Shown here piece after piece: positions 1 to 7,382 of a DNA stretch of 9,139 nt. The stretch's first letter is position 1. Every line of letters starts with the position of its first letter. The DNA comes from Caldifarciminota bacterium. GTDB lineage: Bacteria > Hydrothermota > Tepidihabitantia > Tepidihabitantales > Tepidihabitantaceae. Where the stretch lies: assembly GCA_016935295.1 (NCBI GenBank), contig JAFGRF010000108.1, forward strand, positions 1 through 9,139, read 5' to 3'. Position numbers and translations under genes: made by a program. The notes below the pieces were generated by a model. The model made no database searches. It was given only the letters and a program-made list of their open reading frames with translations, and was not told the origin of the DNA.

Positions 1-190
<190 letters not shown>

Positions 191-200
191 GACCGCAGAC

Positions 201-1166
201 CTAGCGTGTGAATATCTGCGGGTCGGGAAACACACGCTGCGTGTTTATCTCTTCCGGCAGCACCCCGGCGAGCTTGAGGCGGCTGGCAAGGGCGGCGACC
301 GCAGGCTTGTTGATCTCCGTGTTGCGCTGAATCTCGGGAAGGCGGCAGAACCCGCAAGACTGCAAGCAGTACGGGAACCGCTTGGCCAGTATCTGCTTCG
401 CCACGTCGGCTTTGGCTTCGATCATAGCCATGGCAGCATCGGTTGCGATTTTCAGGCGCTTGGGTCCCTGTCGGTAGGACTGCACGAAGCTCGGCGCAAA
501 CCCGATGGCTGCGCCCGGGAACGGTTGTGCGACGAAGCGAGTGAGTGCGCTGTACTGGACGATGCGGTACTGGGTTGTGTCCAGGGGACAGAGCAGCGGT
601 TCGATCAACCAGGCCGCGTCGCAGTTCCCGTCTGCCAGCTCCTGGGTGAGCGACGAGAACGGCACCTCGGCGAGCTTCACGTCTTCGGCGCGGAGTCCGA
701 GATTCGTAAGCATGACCGGGATGTAGTCGCGTATCTGCGGCGGGTAGATGAAGCGCCGGCCCCGGATGTCGCCGGCCGTCTTGACCGGCGACTTGAGCGG
801 AGCGACGATCGCGTCGACGGGCAGAGACTGCTTGAAGTCTTCGTTCATGAAGACCTGGAGTGTTTCGCCTCGTGCAATGGCGTGTTTCAGGACGGTGCTC
901 CAGGGAAACACGCCCACATCCATCTTGCCGGCAAAGAGGTCGGCAATCGCCTGGTCCGGGTCGGAGTAGAAGACCAAGGTCGGATTGATGCGGTTCTTGA
1001 CGAACAGGCTCTCATCGATGCCGACGAGGATGGGCAGCGACGTTGCCGAGCTGTCGCAGGCGAACTTGAGGTCGATCGGCCGGTTCTGCTGGATCTGCGG
1101 GTAGAGAATGACGAAGACCAGCAGGGCGGCGAGCAACACAATCAGGACGTTCAGGAGTTTGGTCAT
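201..1166 (-). CDS. NMT1/THI5-like (SsuA/TauA-type) substrate-binding protein, membrane-anchored
   Basis: The 321-residue protein has an N-terminal hydrophobic segment (about 4-23) with no lipobox cysteine, so it is exported and either anchored or cleaved. The rest resembles the periplasmic binding fold of the NitT/TauT and NMT1/THI5 group. It shows a bound-ligand lobe start (LPILVGIDESLF), a DQAIADLFAGKMDVGV segment typical of the family, a DIRGRRF stretch after a VKTAGD turn, and a DGNCDAAWLIEP segment. Members capture small organic ligands such as sulfonates, nitrate or pyrimidine precursors for an ABC importer, but no permease or ATPase gene is in the window and the ligand cannot be read from sequence. 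Unusual for the family is a cysteine cluster, C267-x3-C271-x2-C274, plus C37, C182 and C193. The ATG start has an AAGGAA-type ribosome site 10-11 nt upstream and lies 18 bp after the TPR gene, so the two are probably one operon. The stop is TAG. Confidence 0.75.
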   Translation of the reverse strand: MTKLLNVLIVLLAALLVFVILYPQIQQNRPIDLKFACDSSATSLPILVGIDESLFVKNRINPTLVFYSDPDQAIADLFAGKMDVGVFPWSTVLKHAIARGETLQVFMNEDFKQSLPVDAIVAPLKSPVKTAGDIRGRRFIYPPQIRDYIPVMLTNLGLRAEDVKLAEVPFSSLTQELADGNCDAAWLIEPLLCPLDTTQYRIVQYSALTRFVAQPFPGAAIGFAPSFVQSYRQGPKRLKIATDAAMAMIEAKADVAKQILAKRFPYCLQSCGFCRLPEIQRNTEINKPAVAALASRLKLAGVLPEEINTQRVFPDPQIFTR

Positions 1167-1184
1167 GCTTGGGCTTCCTTGCGG

Positions 1185-2822
1185 TTAGCGGCCCTTTCTG
1201 AGCTTGTCTGCGGTCTCAAAAGCCCTCAGGGCCTTGTCCTTCTGGTCGGTTTCCCGATAGCAGATGCCGAGATTCTGGAACGCATCCGGGCTGGTGGGAT
1301 CGAGCTTGGTGGCAATCAGCAGGTTGACAATGGCCCGCTCGTAGACAGCTCTCGCGGCGTCCTTTTTGCCTGCATCGGAGAGTGTCGTGGCCAGACCTGT
1401 CTGGCTGGAACCCAGCCAGAGGTATGCCTGTTCCATGAGTTGAGGCATTTCCAGACTCAGGAACATGCCGGCAGTATCGGCCAGGGTCGCCGTACCGGTC
1501 AGCTTGCGATCCCTCAGGTCGGGGAAGTAGAGCCAGCTGAACCCCACGTTTCTGCGTCCTTTGGCCGAGTATATGGAATCAATCGTCTCGGCCAGCCTGC
1601 CGGGCAGTTCAACGTGACCCGACCCGACGCTAGCCGGGTTCACCAGCGCGAGCACCGAGTCGAGCCAGGGCTGAGGCAGATTTCCGATCGGTACCACGGT
1701 GCCTTCGACTACGGCGCGCAACGACTTCTGGGCCATGCTGTCCTTCCTGCCCTGGTACTGAGTGATGCCGAGGTTGAAGAGCGAGGTGAAGTCGGACGAG
1801 TCATACTCCACGGCATGGGCAAAAAGTGTCTCGGCCTTGGCCCGGAAGCGCTCCGATGTGTCCTTGCTGGTTTCGGTTGCGGCGCGAAGCATGGCCGTGC
1901 CCGCACGCGAACTGGCTACGTTCAGGTTGTTGGCGGCGTAGAAGAGCTGCCCGGCGATCTGGGCGAATTCGGCAAGCCGCCTGCTTTCACTGAGGTCGGT
2001 TTCTATGTAGCGTTTCAGCTCGGACTGGTCCTGCAGCCGGCTTTTCTCGATCAGCAGGAACGCGACGTGGTTCAGACTGTCGGTGTCGGTCAGCCCAAGC
2101 AGCTTCGCCAGGCTGGTTTTGGCGGCGGCGAAGCGCTTCTCGTAGGCGGCGATAGCCTGGTCGTAGTAGTGTGCGGTCGAGTCCCAGCGTGCGGCCATCG
2201 CTTCGGGTGTGGGCCAGAGGTTATCCGGTTTCTGCAGGAAATAGAGCCCGAGCAGGCTCATGGCCTCGGGTGCGCCAGCGTCCAGCTTGAGCAGGTCTTC
2301 GGCGGTGGCGCGCATGTCATCGTAGCGTTTGAGCGCCGAGTAGATGTTGGCGACCAGCGCGTAGGTCTGGGATTTCGACGGGTCGACTTTGAGGGCGGCG
2401 AGGGCGTAGCTGAGTGCCGAATCGTAGGCTTCAAGGTTGTATTTCGCGCGGGTAGCACTGATGAGCGAGGTCCACGCCAGATACTGCCACTGTTCGTTTG
2501 AGCTGATCTTGGCAGCCACTGCGGTGTCCTTCTCCATCGCGGTCACGAAGTGATCGGCAGCAGTGGTGTCGTTGTGCAGCTGTTCTTCGCAGAGCCCGAG
2601 CCAGAGGTGTATCTGTCCGAGCATCACGTTGTCCGCGGTCGCACCGTACTGGTCGAGCGCTCTTGTGAACTGCTCCTTGGCGCGGTCGTAGCGCTGGCCG
2701 TCGTAGTGGATCCGGCCGCCGCGCATCAGGGCGTCGAGCGGAATATCCTGTGCGACAAGCGGTCCGAACGCCGCTGCCGTCAGCAGAAGAACCGCCAGAC
2801 TTGAATTCCGGAAACTTGGCAT
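1185..2822 (-). CDS. Secreted TPR-repeat protein
   Basis: The product is 545 residues and exported. Residues 1-24 form a signal peptide with a basic N-region, a hydrophobic core (LAVLLLTAAAF) and an LVA-type cleavage site. Tetratricopeptide-like helix pairs follow at about 30-100 (GRIHYDGQRYDRAKEQFTRA), 130-185 (AYDSALSYALAALKVDP, then YDDMRATAEDLLKLD), 325-370 and 465-545 (ARAVYERA, then SPDAFQNLGICYRETDQKDK). The middle, about 200-320, is less clearly repetitive. TPR proteins are scaffolds for protein contacts in the envelope; no enzymatic motif is visible. The frame stays open to an upstream ATG at 2939, but the ATG at 2822 is preferred: an AAGGAGG site lies 6 nt upstream, the signal peptide begins there, and a sigma70-like promoter lies inside the longer version. 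It is the first gene of a minus-strand unit with the substrate-binding protein. Confidence 0.8.
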   Translation of the reverse strand: MPSFRNSSLAVLLLTAAAFGPLVAQDIPLDALMRGGRIHYDGQRYDRAKEQFTRALDQYGATADNVMLGQIHLWLGLCEEQLHNDTTAADHFVTAMEKDTAVAAKISSNEQWQYLAWTSLISATRAKYNLEAYDSALSYALAALKVDPSKSQTYALVANIYSALKRYDDMRATAEDLLKLDAGAPEAMSLLGLYFLQKPDNLWPTPEAMAARWDSTAHYYDQAIAAYEKRFAAAKTSLAKLLGLTDTDSLNHVAFLLIEKSRLQDQSELKRYIETDLSESRRLAEFAQIAGQLFYAANNLNVASSRAGTAMLRAATETSKDTSERFRAKAETLFAHAVEYDSSDFTSLFNLGITQYQGRKDSMAQKSLRAVVEGTVVPIGNLPQPWLDSVLALVNPASVGSGHVELPGRLAETIDSIYSAKGRRNVGFSWLYFPDLRDRKLTGTATLADTAGMFLSLEMPQLMEQAYLWLGSSQTGLATTLSDAGKKDAARAVYERAIVNLLIATKLDPTSPDAFQNLGICYRETDQKDKALRAFETADKLRKGR

Positions 2823-2828
2823 TGTGGT

Positions 2829-2835
2829 CCTCCTT
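2829..2835 (-). promoter_or_regulatory. Ribosome binding site of the TPR gene
   Basis: On the minus strand AAGGAGG stands 6 nt before the ATG at 2822. This near-perfect Shine-Dalgarno site fixes the start 39 codons downstream of the first in-frame ATG. Confidence 0.8.
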
Positions 2836-2859
2836 AGACCTGCTGAAGAGCCGTGGGCT

Positions 2860-2887
2860 ATGATAGCCATTTCACTGGTAGTGTCAA
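2860..2887 (-). promoter_or_regulatory. Sigma70-like promoter of the TPR gene
   Basis: On the minus strand a consensus -35 TTGACA (2882-2887) and a -10 TATCAT (2860-2865) are separated by 16 bp. Transcription would begin near 2852-2854, giving a leader of about 30 nt that carries the AAGGAGG site. It lies back to back with the gyrA promoter. Confidence 0.65.
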
Positions 2888-2892
2888 ATCGC

Positions 2893-2912
2893 GGCGCGTC
2901 GCTGGCCGCGCC
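2893..2912. repeat. GC-rich inverted repeat between divergent promoters (possible operator)
   Basis: The arms GGCGCG (2893-2898) and CGCGCC (2907-2912) are perfect inverted complements around an 8-bp spacer. The repeat lies almost centrally between the -35 boxes of the two divergent promoters (ending at 2887 and starting at 2922). The position fits a shared operator, but six-base GC palindromes are common by chance in DNA of this composition. Confidence 0.3.
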
Positions 2913-2921
2913 TCGTAGCGT

Positions 2922-2950
2922 TTGACTTGCAGGTGCCATACAGCTATATT
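2922..2950 (+). promoter_or_regulatory. Sigma70-like promoter of gyrA, probably giving a leaderless mRNA
   Basis: A -35 TTGACT (2922-2927) and a -10 TATATT (2945-2950) are separated by exactly 17 bp. Only 8 nt separate the -10 from the GTG start at 2959, so initiation at the usual distance would begin at or within a base or two of the start codon. No Shine-Dalgarno sequence is present in the preceding 20 nt. Confidence 0.65.
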
Positions 2951-2958
2951 TACCGCCT

Positions 2959-5406
2959 GTGTCCCACGAGGATTCCGTAGTCCCGGTCTACATCGAGGAT
3001 GAGGTCCGCAAGTCCTTTCTGGACTACGCCATGTCGGTCATAGTGGCGCGTGCGCTACCCGACGTTCGCGACGGCTTGAAGCCGGTCCAGCGCCGTATCC
3101 TCTTCACCATGAATGAGATGGGACTCATTCCCACGCGCCCGACCCGCAAGTCGGCTACCGTAGTCGGCGACGTGCTGGGCAAGTACCATCCCCACGGCGA
3201 CAGTGCAGTCTATGACGCGATGGTGCGTATGGCGCAGGACTTTTCGCTCCGCTATCCGCTGGTTCACGGGCAGGGCAACTTCGGTTCGATTGACGGCGAC
3301 GCGGCGGCCGCCTATCGCTACACCGAGGCGCGGCTTTCGCCGCTCGCGACCGAGTTGCTCTCTGACCTTGACAAGGACACGGTCGACTTCCAGCCGAACT
3401 TCGACGAGCGGCTCAAGGAGCCGACCGTCCTGCCGGCCGCATTCCCCAACCTGCTCGCCAATGGCGCAGCCGGTATCGCGGTCGGCATGGCGACCAACAT
3501 ACCGCCGCACAACCTCGGCGAGCTGCTCGACGCGCTGGTGCTGCTTATCGACGACCCGAAGACCGAAAACAAGGAACTGATGAAGAAGGTGCGCGGGCCG
3601 GACTTCCCGACCGGCGCGACCATCGTCGGAGTCGAGGGTATCAAACAGGCGTACGAGACCGGGCGCGGCACCATCCTGCTGCGGGGCACGGTGACATTCG
3701 AAGAGGTCAAGGCCGGCAAGGACCGGTTGATCGTGAGCGAGATACCTTACCAGGTGAACAAGACTGCGCTCATCGAACGGATTGCGCATCTGGTACGCGA
3801 CAAGAAGATCCAGGGCATTGCCGACCTCCGGGACGAGTCGGACCGCGACGGCATGAGAATCGTGCTTGACCTCAAGCGTGACGCGGTCAAAGAGGTCGTG
3901 CTCAACCAGCTCTACAAACACACCGAGCTGCAGTCGTCGTTCGGCATCATCCTGCTGGTGCTGGTGAACGGACAGCCGCGGACCCTGGGCCTCAGGGCGC
4001 TGCTTCAGGAATTCCTCAAGTTCCGGTTCGAGACCGTGACCCGGCGGACCCGGTTTGAGCTGAGGCGGGCCGAGGACCGGGCACATATCCTCGAAGGGCT
4101 GAAGATCGCCCTCAAGAATATCGATGCGGTCATCGAGCTCATCAAGAAGTCGCAGGACACCAGCGCGGCGCGCCAGGGCCTGATGTCGAAGTTCAAGCTA
4201 TCCGAGCGGCAGGCCGATGCCATTCTCGAGATGCGGCTGGCCCGGCTCACCGGCCTCGAACGCGAGAAGATCGATGCCGAGTACAAGGACCTGATCAAGG
4301 AGATCAGCCGGCTCAAGAACCTCCTGGATTCGCGCAGCGCGATGATGGGAGAAATCCGGAATGAGCTGCTGGAGGTGAGGCGCCGCTACGCGGACGAGCG
4401 CCGGACCAAGATCGTCCGGGGCGAAGCGGAGGAGTTCTCGATCGAGGACCTCATCAAGGAAGAGGATATGGCCGTGACCGTGACTCACCGCGGCTACATC
4501 AAGCGGATGCCGGTATCGGTCTACCGCCGGCAAGGCAGGGGCGGGCAAGGGCGGACCGGCGTCTCAGTCCAGGAAGAGGACTTCGTCGAAGGCCTGTTCA
4601 TTGCTTCAACCCACGACTACATGCTCTTCTTCACCGACAAGGGCCGTTGCTACTGGCAGAAGGTCTATGAGATACCCGAAGGCTCGCACGCGGCCAAGGG
4701 TCGTTCCATCGCCAACCTCGTCGAGATGGAGAAGGATGAGGTGACGACCTCATATCTGGCGGTGCGGAATTTCTCCGCCAAGCAGTTCGTCTTCTTTGTA
4801 ACGCGCCTGGGCAAGATCAAGCGTGTGACTCTCGACCAGTTCTCGAACCCGCGGCGCAAGGGGATTATCGCCATGGGCATAGAGAAAGGCGATTCGCTGG
4901 TAGCGACGCTGCTCACGTCCGGGAAGGACGACATCCTGCTTGTTACCCGCAACGGCCAGTCAATCCGGTTCCAGGAAAAGGACTGCCGCGACATGGGTCG
5001 GACCGCTGCCGGCGTGCGCGGCATCAAGCTGGCGAAGGGCGACTCGGTCATTGAGGCCGTCATTGTCCGCGAGAATCAGTCGCTGCTCACGGTGTTTGAG
5101 AACGGCTACGGCAAGCGTACGGACTTCGACGAGTTCCGCGTGCAGAGCCGGGGCGGGTCAGGCATCATCGCGGCGAAACCGGTCGAGAAGTCGGGACAGC
5201 TGGCCGCGGCAAGGGCCTGCAGCGATTCTTCCGAGGTCATCCTTACGTCGCGGCAGGGCATTGTCATCCGCGTCAACTGCTCGGAAATCCGCAAGTGCGG
5301 CCGCGCCACGACCGGTGTTCGGGTCATGACAGTCGACAAAGGCGACTCGGTCGTGGACGTCGCGCTCATCCAAGAGGAGTCTCAGCCCCCGGCTGAGAAG
5401 GCGTAG
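2959..5406 (+). CDS. gyrA: DNA gyrase subunit A
   Basis: This is the breakage-reunion subunit of the type IIA topoisomerase that, with GyrB, adds negative supercoils to DNA. The 815 residues are a normal GyrA length. The N-terminal winged-helix and tower region is strongly conserved (LDYAMSVIVARALPDVRDGL, HPHGDSAVYD). The active-site tyrosine is Y121 in AYRYTEARL. In the quinolone-resistance region the residues equivalent to E. coli Ser83 and Asp87 are S82 and D86, the usual wild-type state. The coiled coil lies at about 360-480. From about 500 the DNA-wrapping beta-pinwheel follows, with repeated blades such as GRTAAGVRGI and GRATTGVRVM. Its GyrA box reads QGRGGQG (525-531) rather than the common QRRGGKG, but is recognisable, which favours GyrA over ParC. 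The GTG start matches the normal N-terminus and probably heads a leaderless transcript. No gyrB is nearby, and the next gene follows in the same frame directly after the TAG stop. Confidence 0.96.
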   Translation: MSHEDSVVPVYIEDEVRKSFLDYAMSVIVARALPDVRDGLKPVQRRILFTMNEMGLIPTRPTRKSATVVGDVLGKYHPHGDSAVYDAMVRMAQDFSLRYPLVHGQGNFGSIDGDAAAAYRYTEARLSPLATELLSDLDKDTVDFQPNFDERLKEPTVLPAAFPNLLANGAAGIAVGMATNIPPHNLGELLDALVLLIDDPKTENKELMKKVRGPDFPTGATIVGVEGIKQAYETGRGTILLRGTVTFEEVKAGKDRLIVSEIPYQVNKTALIERIAHLVRDKKIQGIADLRDESDRDGMRIVLDLKRDAVKEVVLNQLYKHTELQSSFGIILLVLVNGQPRTLGLRALLQEFLKFRFETVTRRTRFELRRAEDRAHILEGLKIALKNIDAVIELIKKSQDTSAARQGLMSKFKLSERQADAILEMRLARLTGLEREKIDAEYKDLIKEISRLKNLLDSRSAMMGEIRNELLEVRRRYADERRTKIVRGEAEEFSIEDLIKEEDMAVTVTHRGYIKRMPVSVYRRQGRGGQGRTGVSVQEEDFVEGLFIASTHDYMLFFTDKGRCYWQKVYEIPEGSHAAKGRSIANLVEMEKDEVTTSYLAVRNFSAKQFVFFVTRLGKIKRVTLDQFSNPRRKGIIAMGIEKGDSLVATLLTSGKDDILLVTRNGQSIRFQEKDCRDMGRTAAGVRGIKLAKGDSVIEAVIVRENQSLLTVFENGYGKRTDFDEFRVQSRGGSGIIAAKPVEKSGQLAAARACSDSSEVILTSRQGIVIRVNCSEIRKCGRATTGVRVMTVDKGDSVVDVALIQEESQPPAEKA

Positions 5407-5433
5407 CTCACGGGCGCGGCTCGTTCCCGGTTC

Positions 5434-6678
5434 ATCGCTCACAGTCACGCAAGTCGCCGGTGCCGCATCCTGCTGGTTTGCTGCATCCTGCTGGCGGCTG
5501 TCGTCCTGTCGTGCGGGAAGCGGACGGTGAGCCCGTCCGAGCGTCCGGTGCGCATCTTCGTCACTGATGCCCGGCTCGACCGGATGCCGCTCTATGCCGC
5601 GGCGGTCAAGGCCCGGCACGCAGTCAGCCCGACTATCTGGCTCGTGACCGGTGACCTGTTTGCCGATAAGTCGCTGGCGGCCCTGAGCGAGGGTGCGGCG
5701 CAGCAGGCCGTACTCAGCCGTGCCGGAGTAGATGCCGTCGTTCTGACGCCGACGTGGCTTTCGCTCGGCTTGCACCGGGTGAACGAGATCGTTGCGGGGG
5801 GCCGCTACTACTCCCTGTCTGCCAGCCTGGTCGACACATCCAGGCAGGCAATCGGGCAGCCGTTCATGGTGAAGAAGAGCGGGCCGGCCGTCATTGCCAT
5901 CACCGGGATTGCGCTTGACTCCGCCAATGTGTTTACACACCTCGTCGGGGTGAGATACGTTTCTCCGGGAATGGCGGCCGGCATGGCGTTCGCCCTGATG
6001 CGGCAGCGAGCGGACCTGATCGGAGTCATGGCTGAACCCTACTCCGCGGGCTCGGCGTGGGGCGCCGACTTCGCGGTCAACCGGGATACGTCCGGGGCGT
6101 TCACAATGACTGCATCGAACGACTCCGGCTTTGTCAACTGCTATGACGTGAGTGCTGATGCGGGTCACATCACCGCGAAGACGACCGGTCTGGGTCTTTA
6201 CGAGCCTGACTCGGACCTCGTGCAGGTCGTGGACTCGGTACGGGCCGTGGCCGACTCGGTCGCTGCCCGGAGCATCCTGCTGCCGGACGGTGCGTCGGAC
6301 GGCGGGCAACTGGGCAGCGTGCTCATTCAGGGCGTGCTGGCCGCCGGACTCGCCGAGGGGTTTCTCTGCGATTCGCTGTTCGTCGCTGACTTCAAGGAGC
6401 CGCAGGACGTCGGGAGTCTGGTCTCGTTGCTGCGCGACCCGGGACGACTCGCACTGCTTTCGGTTCAGGGAGAAGAGCTGGCCGGCTGGCCCGAGGAGCT
6501 CGTGCTGCGGCCGGGCCTGACCCGTGCCGGATTGACCCGTGGTCAAACGTATCGCGTCGCAACGACCGTAGACTATCTCCAGCGTCACCGGGAAATGGTT
6601 CAGTCTGGCTTTGTACTCACGGCCCGGCCGTTCTGGACAATCTGTCTCGACATCCTAGAATCAGGCGCAGTCAAGTGA
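5434..6678 (+). CDS. 5'-nucleotidase-like (metallophosphatase-fold) lipoprotein, probably catalytically inactive; start uncertain
   Basis: From the GTG at 5527 the frame encodes 383 residues whose layout recalls the UshA/5'-nucleotidase family. A strand (VRIFVTDARLD) is followed by helix KAR..., a WLVTGDLFAD segment, and later a C-terminal part with LLSVQGEELAGW and LTRGQTYRVATTVDYL, like the family's C-terminal domain. Only the GD aspartate (D43 from the GTG) is clearly kept. The DxH, NH(E/D) and later histidine motifs are replaced (DARLD, TPTWLS, VMAEPYSAG), so metal-dependent hydrolysis is doubtful. Upstream of the GTG the same frame encodes a typical lipoprotein signal: SRRCR, a hydrophobic core, and a VVLSCG lipobox with its cysteine codon at 5512-5514. 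That stretch has no ATG, GTG or TTG. I place the start at the ATC at 5434 provisionally because it gives a normal N-region; a GTG start at 5527 has a weak GGGAAG site but would delete the signal. The gene lies downstream of gyrA, apparently in one transcript. Confidence 0.6.
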   Translation: MAHSHASRRCRILLVCCILLAAVVLSCGKRTVSPSERPVRIFVTDARLDRMPLYAAAVKARHAVSPTIWLVTGDLFADKSLAALSEGAAQQAVLSRAGVDAVVLTPTWLSLGLHRVNEIVAGGRYYSLSASLVDTSRQAIGQPFMVKKSGPAVIAITGIALDSANVFTHLVGVRYVSPGMAAGMAFALMRQRADLIGVMAEPYSAGSAWGADFAVNRDTSGAFTMTASNDSGFVNCYDVSADAGHITAKTTGLGLYEPDSDLVQVVDSVRAVADSVAARSILLPDGASDGGQLGSVLIQGVLAAGLAEGFLCDSLFVADFKEPQDVGSLVSLLRDPGRLALLSVQGEELAGWPEELVLRPGLTRAGLTRGQTYRVATTVDYLQRHREMVQSGFVLTARPFWTICLDILESGAVK

Positions 6679-7382
6679 GCAGCTACATCAAACGGTTCAG
6701 GATCGGCCGGTTCGTGTGGACCGTTCTGGTCGGGTTCTACTTCCTGGTCTTCTTCACCAACTTCTTCCGGAACGCGATACCCGGACGCATGATCCTGCCG
6801 GCGCTGTTCGCGTATGTCTTTGTGCTCTGGCTGTCGGTCGAGTACTACTTCGGCTCTCCGTTCTTCCAGTCGGGTGTGGTCGAGCATTCGGCACTATGGC
6901 GGGGTGTCTGTGCCTTCTTCGTCTATCCGTTCCTTGCTTATCTCGGCGCGGACTTCATCTGGTGGCACTGGACCCAGATGCCGGTCCCGCCGGTCGTGAC
7001 CGGCCTGCTTGGGCTCGCCGTCTTCGGACTCGGCACCTATCTCAGGCTGGGGACGCTGTTTGACCTGCTGAGGATCGCCCAGGTCAGACCGCCGGCGCGG
7101 GGCAGCAAGGAAGAGACCGTGGTGCTGCCTGAGAAGCGGTTCGTCGGACTCAGGTTCCAGAAGCTCGCACGCCACCCGCGCTACTTCGCCACCCTCATTC
7201 AGCTTATCGGCGCCGCGCTGGCGTTCCGTTCCTGGGGAGGCCTTGTGCTGGCCGTCGCAGTCGGGCTGCCGCTGCTACTGGTCCAGGCGAAGTACGAAGA
7301 TGTACACCTCCGCGACCTGCTCAAGAGCGAACTCGGGACCTACACCGATACCGTGCCCGCGTTCTGGCCCCGGTTCCGCTAG
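6675..7382 (+). CDS. Isoprenylcysteine carboxyl methyltransferase-like integral membrane protein
   Basis: The 235-residue protein has about five hydrophobic segments (near 14-34, 38-58, 77-97, 106-126 and 171-205). Its C-terminal third carries the signature of the ICMT/phospholipid methyltransferase-like family: LARHPRYFATL (164-174, with the RHP-x-Y motif), then KYED with E208, then GTYTDTVPAFWPRF (221-234). In characterised relatives these residues bind S-adenosylmethionine at the membrane face; the methyl acceptor of bacterial members is generally unknown, so no substrate is assigned here. A charged loop (about 134-160) separates helix 4 from the motif. The GTG start overlaps the TGA stop of the lipoprotein gene (GTGA, 6675-6678), which implies translational coupling; no strong ribosome site is seen. 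It appears to be the last gene of the gyrA unit. Confidence 0.75.
   Translation: MSSYIKRFRIGRFVWTVLVGFYFLVFFTNFFRNAIPGRMILPALFAYVFVLWLSVEYYFGSPFFQSGVVEHSALWRGVCAFFVYPFLAYLGADFIWWHWTQMPVPPVVTGLLGLAVFGLGTYLRLGTLFDLLRIAQVRPPARGSKEETVVLPEKRFVGLRFQKLARHPRYFATLIQLIGAALAFRSWGGLVLAVAVGLPLLLVQAKYEDVHLRDLLKSELGTYTDTVPAFWPRFR

Noticed and set aside
344..367. Radical SAM enzyme signature in CLQSCGFC
   Set aside because: The protein has the fold signature of a periplasmic binding protein, an export segment and the motif near its C-terminus, whereas radical SAM domains carry CX3CX2C near the start of a TIM barrel in the cytoplasm.
525..2501. 658-codon open frame on the plus strand
   Set aside because: It lies opposite two well-supported minus-strand genes (a binding protein and a TPR protein with a signal peptide and strong ribosome site). 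Its translation is low-complexity and resembles no family, as expected for an antisense shadow in GC-rich DNA.
2823..2939. N-terminal extension of the TPR protein from the ATG at 2939
   Set aside because: It contains the likely promoter (2860-2887) and would place 39 residues before a clear signal peptide that has its own AAGGAGG site.
3055..4086. 343-codon open frame on the minus strand inside gyrA
   Set aside because: The sense strand is unambiguous gyrA with conserved motifs throughout; this is its complement.
5404..5406. Programmed readthrough of the gyrA TAG to make a GyrA-lipoprotein fusion
   Set aside because: A lipoprotein signal in the middle of a cytoplasmic topoisomerase makes no functional sense. 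A non-canonical or lost start codon is simpler, though the shared frame is recorded as an observation.
5158..6588. 476-codon open frame on the minus strand
   Set aside because: It runs antisense across the end of gyrA and the lipoprotein gene. The translation is Arg/His/Gln-rich without motifs, and no ribosome site was evident.
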